Assembly: GCA_947034895.1 (NCBI GenBank)
Contig: OX344764.1
Span: forward strand, 16,306,001 to 16,370,000
DNA from: Rhytidiadelphus loreus
Lineage: Eukaryota > Streptophyta > Bryopsida > Hypnales > Hylocomiaceae
Direction of reading: 5' to 3'
Length of the DNA stretch: 64,000 nucleotides
Part shown: in pieces, positions 24,887 through 36,400 of the stretch
Layout of the letters: the number at the start of each line of letters is the position of its first letter
Position numbering within the stretch: the stretch's first letter is position 1
Made by a program: the position numbers and the translations under genes
Notes under the pieces: generated by a model
The model's input: only the letters and a program-made list of their open reading frames with translations
The model's database searches: none
What the model was told of the DNA's origin: nothing

Positions 24887-25668
24887 TAATTTTTTTTCTC
24901 GTCGGAAGGGGGGCTTCCCTTGGCGCCGAGGGGACCCAAGCAGCAAGAGGGAGTGATTAACCAAATGACCATTTGATCAATAAATAGAAGAATTGGGCCC
25001 TTGAAGGTCCTATAAAAGGACAATGATCAACTAATCAACAATTTTGTGTAACCGAGTTCATTCTTTACAAAAATAATCCTTGTTAACCAAATATTTTCTT
25101 CCAAAATCTTAACAAGTCCAATTACCAACACATCAAAGTAGAAGTGTAGGTACTTCCCATTGGCCTTGAGAGGACCCATGCTACTATAAGATAATAGTTC
25201 TTATCAATGATTTTTTTTTTCTAAAATCTAAACAAGTTTAATAAAAATGCATCAAAAGAATTTTTTTGGTATTTTCTTAAAAGCCCCAAGAAGATCCACA
25301 TTGCTATAAGATAGTAATCAACCAATATTCTATACAAACTTATTTCCATCTCCATTCATCTTTCACATCAATTAAGTTCATCATTTTCAAAATGTTTACT
25401 TCTAAAATTTTAGACAACATTGAAAATTATAATTTCCATGTGGATTCTATATAACCACGGTAATAGGGCCACGGTAATAGGGTTGTAGTAATAGGTACTA
25501 AAATTTACTAATAATAGTAAATTTTGACCAAATTTTTAGATGAAGTCTATTATTAGAAATATTTTAAAGTTTTTTTGTGCTTCTTCAAATTTCTAAGTTC
25601 AACCCTCACAGAATCCCTACTCAACGCTCATAGGCTCATGCTCACAAGCTCACAAAATAGCACCGCTG
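24523..25668. mobile_element. Nested TIR element with GTGAGCATGAGC ends
   Basis: The inverted ends are CAGGGTTGCTATTTTGTGAG at the left and the reverse complement of CAGCGGTGCTATTTTGTGAG at the right; the similarity continues for about 40 bp. Flanks GCGTTTTGAC and GTGTTTTGAC match at 9 of 10 bases, a probable 10-bp target duplication. The CAGGG start recalls hAT elements, but their duplication is 8 bp, so the length fits Mutator-like insertion better. Subterminal repeats of CTATTACCGTGG face each other at about 24645-24680 and 25455-25500. No transposase is seen. Confidence 0.7.
24789..24957. repeat. GC-rich hairpin with a poly-T loop
   Basis: The arms at about 24789-24846 and 24903-24957 are near-perfect inverted repeats, with the core CCCCTCTTGCTGCTTGGGTC and a self-complementary CCCTCGGCGCCGAGGG centre in each arm. 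They are separated by about 50 bases of T-rich sequence. The block is much richer in GC than the surrounding element and is probably a separate nested insertion. Confidence 0.8.
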
Positions 25669-26675
25669 GTGTTTTGACTATGAAAAAAGAGAATGGGCTT
25701 ATAGTTATCCCCATTGAAGCAAATTGTTTTTTTTTCAAAATCCAACTGTACGGATGTTTGAAAAGCTTGCTTATTAGTATGCACACCAATTTTGAGTACA
25801 AAATTGCACAAGAGTTGTGAAATTATAACAAGAGAAATGTATGTTTTCTATTTTTAATATGTTGTCCCTCCCCACAATGTTTTCAGAAATTTGCACATAA
25901 AAGTTTTTTTGGATTGGAGGTGACATGAACAACTACAAATTAGATTAGCACACTAAAATGCACTTTCAAAAAACTTAATATCACTTGAAAAGCTATTCAA
26001 CTCATTACACAATCCACCTTGCAATTGTTGAGATGCAATTTTCTTTTATAAGTATAAATAAAAAAAAACTACAAATCAGCACTTTCTTGTTTAAATTTTC
26101 AATGTTGAAAATCATGAAAACACTTCACTCCTTCCATTGGGACTATTTTCAAAGCAAATGGATAAGTACAAGTTTTTAGATCTCAAATCAAGTGAAATTG
26201 CTCAAAGTTGGAAAATGAAGTAAAATTAGCAAGCTTTACTCCTCCACTAATGGACATATAAGGCTTTGGAGACCTCTCAACAATCAAATATGTACCTTTT
26301 TCAGTGAAAAATGAAAGTTTTCAATAGTTAATTCTAAAAATTGCTTGAATTTTTTTTAAACCAGTCAAATGAATTTAATTGTCCACTGCAAAATAAGCCT
26401 GAAATTTTAGATCAACCATATATGGTCGCCCAGGCATTTAGGGATTAAACAAGTATCAATAGACCTATCTAGAAAGAGGTTGTTAACAATGTTGATAGCA
26501 ATCTATTGAAATTGCATAGTTCCGTTGCCACACAATGTCACCAAAACATATATGGCCATAGACTTCCCAATGACGTTCCTTCTATTAGGACTTGTGGATA
26601 GATTAAAGAGTATTCTTGCAGCTCCTTTACGATCTACAAGTGAACCCACCTTCAAGACCTTGGCAATGGGCTCCA

Positions 26676-29600
26676 AGGTCATTGCAAGAAAGATCTGTCA
26701 CAATGAGAGTGACTTTCTTGTCATCCCTCTATAACTTTTGAAGCATAAACCTCGTGAACTTGTAATTTTTATTGGAGATGTCTAACTTGATGGTAATCAG
26801 ATTCCTTATTTTTTTAGAAATTAAATAAAATCATTTTATATTTAACAATTATTTTTGTTTACTTGTCACACTATGAGGTTTAGGATTTTTTACTACGTTA
26901 GAAGTCCCCAAATTTAATGATCTGGAGCTGAAATTTTCATGGTCTATTTGCATAGTAGAAAAGCATATTCCTACCACTAAAGGAATCTACAAATATAATA
27001 TATTTTGTATCCTCCACATGAATGCAAACAACATTCCCATTTCGCATAATTTCTGAACAATGAAGATGGTTCTAAGATCAATCTTTTAGTGAAATCTCAT
27101 CACTATGAATTCTTCTCAAATGGCCAATTTTTAGTTTCTTTTAAAATTATTTTTCCTATTTTTTACAAAGTAAAATGTTAAACTACAATGAAAGTATCTA
27201 TTTTCATGAGATTTTGCACTTTTCTAGTTCTCCTACTTAGAGAATTTTTCTATGCTTTTCCTTCCTAGGGTACCTTCTTCTTAAAGGTGTATGCATTAAA
27301 TACTTTTTTCACATTTAAAAAGAATTGTTTTTTCAATTATAAAGTACTCTTGGAAAAAAATGATATAAAGTTGCAAAATTTGCCTTTAACAAAAAATTAC
27401 ACATACAATCAAAGTTAATATCAATTGGGATAATTATTTACTTACCATTTTGTTTGAACTTCCTAGCTCTACAAGAGATGGGTTCAACCTTCACAATTGC
27501 TTCTCCAATTGCTTCGCCTGAAATAATACCTATGTGCATCAAATTCCTTGTTGTGCTTGACATATTAACTACAATGATTCGAGGCAACCGTGTAATCATT
27601 TTAGTTTTTAATAATTGCCTTCTACTCGAATAACGAAAGCTATTTTTTTTCCTCTTCTTTTTTTTACCCTCAATTGGAGTGTCCAATGCTAACAATAAAG
27701 AATTTTTTTTCTCTTGCATCCAAAATAATAAACTAATAAAGCATTACAATATCAACATCCTCCATATTACATCACCCACTCCTTAGAACATGCATTTCTA
27801 CATACTACTTCATTTCACTCTACAACTCCTTATAGTTTTTGAAACTTCAACAATTTTTCTTCAAAAAATTGCAATTTAATTTTATCAATAAGTGATGGCT
27901 TATTCTGTTTGTTATTTATTTTATCATCGCCAAATACAAGATCTTCAAAGCTATCTCTAAATATACAATTATAATTGCAAGCATGTCGTGCATTATCAAT
28001 TATGTATGATGACTCATCATCTCTTGTCAAAGCTAATTCTAACAATACTAACAAGGTTTAATATAGATTGATACATTCTTAATATTATTATTCATTTATT
28101 ATTTGTGATTTGCTTATAGATGTTATGTAGTACATCACCTTACTCACCTCCATCTCAAACATATTTCATATATCTTCTTCTATATCAAATCTTGATATGA
28201 TACATAATAACAAGCATTTAAATCATCAATCCAATTTTAAATTTTACTAAATCCATGATTAATTTAATTTAATTTTCAAAAATCCTATAGGTCTTACATT
28301 TTTTTAATATTCGCACCCCATGCACTCTCAATGATCATTACTTGCTTTCTTTTGCTTTTTAATGTTGCCACTTGCTTACAATTTTTTTTAATACTTTACT
28401 ATGGCCAATATTGTTGCTAGAGGTCATGAGGTCCCATTTGTTTTACCATTAGGTAGCCAAGGTCTTATACATGTACCTACCCATTTCCTCCATGCCTGCT
28501 ATGAATTCTTCCCTTCTTCTATCGTCGTAGAGGAAGAACTTCATGATAACTCCAACATTGTTAAAGAACCGATTTTGCAGTCAAGATCATGTAGCAATCA
28601 AGAAGGATTTTATCGGCTTCTTCTAGTAGGATGCTATAGAATTTATGGTCTCTCGCCTAAGCTCTTACTAGCTTTGACTGAAGTAGTAATGTTTGTTTAT
28701 GATAAATTCAATATTGAACACCCACTACGACAACTACTAAAAGTAGAGTCTTTTGGAAGTAGATGTTCAGAGAATACAATTCTGTTCTATGTCAATAATG
28801 TTAAATATGAGTCTCTAGAACCAATAATAGAGTTATTAAATGATTCTCAAGGCAAGATACCAATTATAGTTTTGTCAACCTTCCTCTTCAAATGTTGTTT
28901 TGCCATCTATAGTAGATTTATATGATCCTACTATCTTCTATATTACCCTTAGTAATCCTGCATCATTTGGGTTTTCTTGTCTTCCTCTCCCTCCCAATCA
29001 TCGCAATTCCTTAATTGTCTTGCAATGTCTACACAAATTGAAGAAGTTGGATTTTGCCTACAGTCCAACATGCCAATGTCACCTCAACGTCTATTCACCT
29101 CATCTAGGGTATTTGAGCTTGTGCTATGGACCTATTTTCAACCGGTACATGCTAAAAGAATCCCTTCATTCAAAATGGCAAGCAAATTCGTTGAAGCAAT
29201 AAGGCATCCACTGAGAATTACCGCAATGAGTGGGAAAGTGCAAGGAATGTTACCACAAGTATTATTAGTGTGAACTTTAGAACTTCTTTCTTTACCCTAG
29301 ACTTGGTGCTTTATTATACTTTTGTTTGGTACCAACCTTAACCAAAAGGTTTATAATATTACACTTTGCAATTTTTCATCTTGTACTTGTCCTCATTATG
29401 GAAATATGAATGAGCCTTCCATTAGAAATCGTAGCATGTACATAAACTACAAATGCGTTTATTATATTTTTCATTATTTGTATAAACTTGATTATAAGAC
29501 AAACACATTCATCCATGTTCCTATCTTCAACTTTGATGAAGTTAAGCAAGTGCTTGTTGCTGCGGGAATCATCAAGACATGTGAGTGATCAAGTTAGTTG

Positions 29601-30129
29601 ATAGATATTAGCATGATATGTAGTATCAATATGTTATCTTCAAAATCTCTAAATTTGAGTAAGAAAATATTATTTTCATAGTCCAATATGCATTCTTTGT
29701 TGCAATGAAAGAATATTTTATTATGTCCATAATGTTCCTCATCTTATGATATTTTCATTGCATTTGTCTTCCTCTCATTTTAGAATTCCGTGTAAATTAT
29801 ATGTACTTTCACTTAATCATTCCACCTTTAGACAACCTCTTAGAATGTAATATAAATTTGAAAACATGCAATAGCACCAACTTCCTAAGCTTTTAGATAT
29901 AAAATCTACGGGCATAGGTCCCATGGTAATAGGTCATTTTTTTTCTAAGTATAGAAATATTTGGTGAAAAAAAATCGATCTTTTAACTTTTAAACTTTTA
30001 AACCAAAAACATTTACAAATTATACCATATTTTACATTTCTAGGCTTTAGGCTTACACAGTCCCTACTCACCGCTTTTAGATTCACACTCACATGCTCAC
30101 ATGTTAGTGTTGTTGTCTTGCAATGACCC
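26676..30129. mobile_element. 3.45-kb family C insertion inside an ARM exon
   Basis: The left end AGGTCATTGCAAGAAAG and the right end CTTGCAATGACCC are inverted repeats of the family C terminus. The target TCCA is duplicated at 26672-26675 and 30130-30133. The left 450 bp resemble other family C copies. The interior is much longer than in those and carries open frames of unknown type at 28401-29588 and a minus-strand frame at 27438-27719. Near the right end (29890-30115) lies a fragment resembling the right half of the 24523-25668 element. Whether the extra DNA is an original autonomous interior or later nested insertions is not resolved. Confidence 0.7.
28401..29588 (+). pseudogene. Unrecognised, frame-broken coding-like stretch
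   Basis: A 174-codon frame (28401-28925) starts at ATG with MANIVARGHEVPFVLPLGSQ. It is followed without a gap by overlapping frames at 28900-29202, 28977-29273 and 29322-29588. The chain of overlapping frames suggests one protein with several frameshifts. I recognise no transposase motif, zinc finger or other domain. It lies wholly inside the 26676-30129 insertion, so it may be the element's own decayed gene. That is inference from position. Confidence 0.35.
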
Positions 30130-30474
30130 TCCAGTGCACCCATATGTTCACCATATACATAAAAACATAGTAATGAAAGAGGATTCCAATGTATCCAAGA
30201 ATGCATTGGCTTTGGATACCATGTGCAAAAAACTAACAAAGTTCAAAGTTCAGCACATAAATGATCTAAGACTCAATTATTTACAAAAGAGTTTATATTG
30301 ATGTAGTGTGCATTATCAATATTTGCTTGTATTTATTGAGAAGGTTTTGTGAAATTGCACCCAATTAGGTTTTGCAATTATAAACTTCTACTGTAGCTTG
30401 AATAAAAACTATGGTTTAAATAAGACTATATAGTAAAATCCCTTCTAGTCTTAAAGATATATCAATAAATCTAC

Positions 30475-33400
30475 CTCAAGAAAGGACATTGATAAGCTCA
30501 ATAGCCATATGTTGGAATTTTGGAGTTCCATTGCCAAGCAATGTCATTAAAGCATGCATGGCCATAGACTTTCCAATGACGCTCCTCCTATCAATATTTG
30601 TAGAGAGATTCAAGAGTATTCTTCTAGCTCCTTCACGATCTACATGTGAACCCTCCTTCAAGACCTTGGCAATGGGCTCTAGTACATCTGCACGTTTGCC
30701 ATGTAGATAAGAACATAGTAATGAAAGAGGATTCCAATGCATCTAAAAACGCATTTTTAGATACCATATGCAAAGCTCAAGGATTTCAAAGTTTAATCTG
30801 AAATGATCTAAGACACTTACTTACAAAAGAATCAATAAGGAAGTAGTGTGCATTATCAAGATTTCTTTGTATTCATTGAAAAGGTTTTGTGAAATTGTAC
30901 CCAAGTAGGTTTTGCAATTATGTACTTCTAGCTTGGAATAAACTATGGTTAGATTGGAACTATATAGAAAGAACCTTTCTATTATTAAAGAAATATCAAG
31001 AGACCTACCTGGAAAGAGGTTGTTGACAATTTTGGTGGCAATGTGCTCAAATTGTAGAGTTCCATTGTGGAATGATGTCACCAAAGCATACATGGCCATA
31101 GACTTTCCAATGACGCTCTTATTAGAAGGACTTGTAGAGAGATTGAAGAGTAATTTCACAACTTCTTCACGATCTACAAATGAGCCCTCCTTCAAGACCT
31201 TGGCAATGGTTTCCAGTGCATCTGCATGTCCTCTATGTAGATGAGAATATAGTAATGAAAGAAGATTCCGATGCATTATTTGGATACTATATGCAAAAGC
31301 TAAAGGAGATTAAAATTCAAAGTAAAGTTCAATAGGTAAATGATCTAAAACTCAATTATTACAAAAGAGTTCATTTTGATGTAGTGTGCATCACCAAGAT
31401 CTGTTTGATTCATTGAGAAGGTTTTTAAAAGTTGCACCCATGTGGTTTTGCAATTATGTACCTCTAGCTTGCAATAAACTATATTTTAAATAAGACTATC
31501 CAAAAAAAAATCTTTCTATTCTTAAACAAATATAAAAAAAATTACCTGGAAAGAGGTTGTTGACAATGTTAGTTGCAATCTGTTGAAATTGTATAGTTCC
31601 GTTGCCAAACAATGTCACCAAGGCATGCATGGCCATAGACTTTCCAATGACGCTCCTCCTATCAATATTTGTAGAGAGATTCAAGAGTATTCTTGCAGCT
31701 CCTTCACGATCTACAAGTGAACCCTCCTTCAAGACCTTGGCAATGGGCTCTAGCACATCTGCATGTTCACCATGTAGATAAGAACATAGTAATGAAAGAG
31801 GATTTCAATGCATACAAAAATGCATTCTTTGGATACCATGTGCAAAGCTAAAGGATTTCAAAGTTTAATCTGTAAATGATCTAAGACACTTACTTATAAA
31901 AGAGTCAATAACGAAGTGGTGTGCATTATCAAGATTTCTTTGTATTCATTGAGAAGGTTTTGTGAAGTTGGTTTGCAATTATGTACCTCTAATTTGGAAT
32001 AAAACTATAGTTCAAATAAGACTATCCAAAAAAAAGTCTTTCTATTTTTAAACAAATATAAAAAAAATTACCTGGAAAGAGGTTGTTGACAATGTTAGTT
32101 GCAATCTGTTGAAATTGTATAGTTCCGTTGCCAAACAATGTCACCAAGGCATGCATGGCCATAGACTTTCCAATGACGCTCCTCCTATCAATATTTGTAG
32201 AGAGATTCAAGAGTATTCTTGCAGCTCCTTCACGATCTACAAGTGAACCCTCCTTCAAGACCTTGGCAATGGGCTCTAGCACATCTGCATGTTCACCATG
32301 TAGATAAGAACATAGTAATGAAAGAGGATTTCAATGCATACAAAAATGCATTCTTTGGATACCATGTGCAAAGCTAAAGGATTTCAAAGTTTAATCTGTA
32401 AATGATCTAAGACACTTACTTATAAAAGAGTCAATAACGAAGTGGTGTGCATTATCAAGATTTCTTTGTATTCATTGAGAAGGTTTTGTGAAGTTGGTTT
32501 GCAATTATGTACCTCTAATTTGGAATAAAACTATAGTTCAAATAAGACTATCCAAAAAAAAGTCTTTCTATTTTTAAACAAATATAAAAAAAATTACCTG
32601 GAAAGAGGTTGTTGACAATGTTAGTTGCAATCTGTTGAAATTGTATAGTTCCGTTGCCAAACAATGTCACCAAGGCATGCATGGCCATAGACTTTCCAAT
32701 GACGCTCCTCCTATCAATATTTGTAGAGAGATTCAAGAGTATTCTTGCAGCTCCTTCACGATCTACAAGTGAACCCTCCTTCAAGACCTTGGCAATGGGC
32801 TCTAGCACATCTGCATGTTCACCATGTAGATAAGAACATAGTAATGAAAGAGGATTTCAATGCATACAAAAATGCATTCTTTGGATACCATGTGCAAAGC
32901 TAAAGGATTTCAAAGTTTAATCTGTAAATGATCTAAGACACTTACTTATAAAAGAGTCAATAACGAAGTGGTGTGCATTATCAAGATTTCTTTGTATTCA
33001 TTGAGAAGGTTTTGTGAAGTTGGTTTGCAATTATGTACCTCTAATTTGGAATAAAACTATAGTTCAAATAAGACTATCCAAAAAAAAGTCTTTCTATTTT
33101 TAAACAAATATAAAAAAAATTACCTGGAAAGAGGTTGTTGACAATGTCAGTTGCAATCTGTTGAAATTGCATAGTTCCGTTGCCAAGCAATGTCACCAAA
33201 GCATGCATGGCCATAGACTTTCCAATGACGCTCCTCCTATCAATACTTGTAGAGAGATTCAAGAGTATTTTTGCAGCTCCTTTACGATCTACAAGTGAAC
33301 TGTCCTTCAAGACCTTCACAATGGGCTCTAGTGCATCTGAATGTTCACCATGTACATAAGAACATAGTAATGAAAGAGGATTCCAATGCATCCAATAATG

Positions 33401-36400
33401 CATTCTTTAGATACCATATGCAATTGCTAAGGGAGTTCAAAGTTCGACATGTAAATGACTTAAGACTCACTTATTAACAAAAGAGTTGATACTAAAGTGA
33501 TATGCATTATCAAGATTTGTCTATAATCATTGAGAAGGTTTTGAGAGGTTGCACCCAAGTAGGTTTTGCAATTATGTACCTTTAGCTTGGAATAAACTAT
33601 GGTTAAATTAGGACTATCCAAAAAGAATCCTTCTATTCTTAAAGAAATATCAAGAAACCTACCTGGAAAGAGGTTGTTAACAATGTCAGTTGCAATCTGT
33701 TGAAATTGTACAGTTCCATTGCCAAATGATGTTACCAAAGTATGCATGGCCATAGACTTTCCAATGACGCTCCTTCTATTAGAATTCGTGGAGAGATTGA
33801 AGAGTATTGTTGCACCTTGTTCACGAGCTTTAGGTGAACCTGTCTTCAAGATCTTGGCAATGGGCTCTAGCGCATCTGCATGTTCTCCATGTAGACAAGA
33901 ACATAGTAATGAAAGAGGATTTCAATGCATACATGGTCAATTTCGTTAAAATGGCACAAAATGAAACCACTGAAAGAATGAAAACAATGGAAAGATTGTC
34001 CGAGGGGAGTGGAAATGTGTGAACTAGGAGTGATTTGAATGTCCTAAGCATAAAATTGGCACATGTATGACCCTATCGTGGCACACTTATTCTCCATTTG
34101 TAGAAGATATTCCATTAAAATGGCATGCGGAATACCGCCATTTTAACGAAATTGACCATATACAAAAATGCATTCTTTGGATACCATGTGCAAAACTAAG
34201 GGATTTCAAAGTTTAATCCGTAAATGATCTAAGACACTTACTTACAAAAGAGTCAATAATGAAGTGATGTGCATTATCAATATTTTTTTGTATTCATTGA
34301 GAAGGTTTTGTGAAGTTGGTTTGCAATTATGTACTTCTAACTTGGAATAAAACTATAGTTCAAATAAGACTATTAAGAAAAAAATCCTTCTATTCCTAAA
34401 TAGATATCAATAGACCTACCTGGAAAGAGGTTGTTGATAGCGTCAATAGCAATTTGTTGGAATTTGAGAGTTCCATCACTAAATGATGTCACCAAAGTAT
34501 GCATGGCTACAGACTTTCCAATGATGCTTCTCTTGTCAAGACTTGTGGAGAGATTGAAGAGTATTGTTGCAGCTTGTTCACAGGTTTCAGGTGAACCTTC
34601 CTTTAGAATCTCAGCAATGGGCATTAGTGCACCTACATATAAATGAGAATGTAGTGATGAAAGAGGATTCTAATGCATCTCAAAATGTATTCTTTTGTTA
34701 CCATATGCAAAAGCTAAGGGAGTTCAAAGTTTTGTCCTCATCGCCGGAGAGGACAAAAAGTGTCCTCACATAGTTTCAAGTCTAATTCAAAGTGTTGTAA
34801 CTTTTGCATCTAATGTCTAAATTCAATCAAACTTGTTGAAAAATTTGCGCTCTCTCTTCTAGTTTATGTGATAAAATTTACAGATCAATACAAGATGTAT
34901 TGATTTCTTGGAAGCCAATCGAAGTTCACAAGTTCAATTTGAGTTCACCAAACTGCATTTGAAGGTTGAAACTTTGAGGGCTTGTATCTCCTTCATCCAA
35001 TGTTATTTTTCAATAAAATTTGTTGGGTTATGTTTCCCTTGAAGTCTAGTTATTTTTGTAAAATTTTCATGTCAATCCAAGTTGTTTAGAGTGTTTGGGA
35101 AAAATTCGAAGTTCAAAATCCCGACATTTTTGGATTACAGTGAACTTTGGCGGCTTGTTTCTTCTTCATAAAAAATTCTCAATAAATCTTTTTGGAAAAG
35201 ATGCGCATACTAGTCTTCTTTATGTAGCTAAAATTTCATCTCAATCCGAGAAGTAATGAGTGACTGAGAAGCATTTTAGGAGAAGGAGGTTCAACCTTAG
35301 AGGTGTTTTTTGCAACTTTTCTTGTTATCTTTTTTACATTTGAAAGTCATGTTGCACACACAATGAGTCAATTCTATGAAATTTACTTTTACAGATGTGT
35401 TGGTATTCTAGTTTTGAATCACTTTATAGTTAAATTTTTTTCCATTTGAGTAGGTTTAGAAATCGAATTTCACCTCTAAATGTGTTTCTAGGAAAATTTC
35501 AGCATCCTTTTTCAACACTAAAACATTATAATCTTTCAATCTATGTGGTCAAATGACTCCAAATTTGATTCATGTCATCTAAAACATGTACTCTACAAGA
35601 TTGTACGGTTGAGATTTCTATATCTTACTAAAATTTTGACCTACAACACTTCAAAAGCAATGATGTTTTTGAACTCAAAGAAACCTTCGGCGATGAGGGG
35701 TTAAATAATTACAAAACAATTGATATTGAAGTGGAGTACATTATCAAGATCTATTTGAATTCGTTGGGAAGGTTTTGTGAAGTTGCACCCAAGTAGGTTT
35801 TGCAATTATGTACCTTTAGCTTGGAATAAAACTATGGTTTGAATTAGACTATCGAAAGAAAAAGCCCTTCTATTATTAATCTATTATAAAAGAAATATCA
35901 ACAAACCTACCTAGAAAGAGGTTGTTGATAGTGTTGATAGCAATTTGTTTGAATTGTAGAGTTCCATTACCGCATGATGTCACCAAAGCATGCATGGCCT
36001 TCAAATTTCCAATAATGCTCTTTCTCTCAGGAGTTGTGGAGAGATTGAAGAATATTTTTGCAACTTGTTCTTGGGCTTTAGGTGAACCCTTCCTCAAGAT
36101 CTCGGCAATAGGCTCTAATGTATCTGCACATCCGTTATATAGATGAGAATGTAATAATGAAAGAGGATTCTAATGCACATGTGCCTTCTTTGGATACCAT
36201 ATGAAAAGCTAAGGGAGTTCAAAGTTCAACAAGTAAATGACTTAAGACTCACTTACTTATAAAAGAGTTGATATTGAAGTGGTATGCATTATGAGGATCT
36301 AATTGTATTCTCTGAGAAGGTTTTGGGAACTTACAATTGAGTAGTTTTTGCAATTACATACCTCTAGCATGGAATAAAACTATTATTTCAAAGAAGACTT

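Larger units (their letters stand above)
24482..26448. mobile_element. Family A element interrupted by another element
   Basis: TTAA plus CCCCTGAATGCCCAAGCC at 24482 and GGCATTTAGGGA plus TTAA at 26445-26448 form the ends. The body matches 19032-19881, but it is split by the 24523-25668 insertion. The whole element sits in what was an ARM intron. Removing it (less one TTAA) leaves about 291 bp between the two decayed exons, close to the 313-bp introns of the array. Confidence 0.7.
26469..30139 (-). pseudogene. Armadillo exon split by a 3.45-kb insertion
   Basis: The exon body is 26469-26675 and its first six bases are 30134-30139. Together they total 213 nt, exactly the cassette length. The coding part is still open (AKVLKVGSLVDRKGAARIL...). 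Its donor is mutated (AG|ATAGGT where others have AG|GTAGGT) and its acceptor reads TGG rather than CAG. The insertion occupies 26676-30129. The exon is therefore dead for three separate reasons. Confidence 0.8.

Noticed and set aside
24523..25668. Assignment of the CAGGG-ended element to hAT
   Set aside because: hAT elements make 8-bp duplications; the best flank match here is 10 bp, so the superfamily is left open.
30476..33403. Tandem 526-bp units considered as a satellite or CRISPR-like array
   Set aside because: The units contain coding exons with splice sites; there are no short spacers and the genome is eukaryotic.
30489..34773. Repeated plus-strand frames opposite the ARM exons
   Set aside because: They recur only because the antisense exon recurs; phase, splice sites and armadillo motifs all belong to the minus strand.
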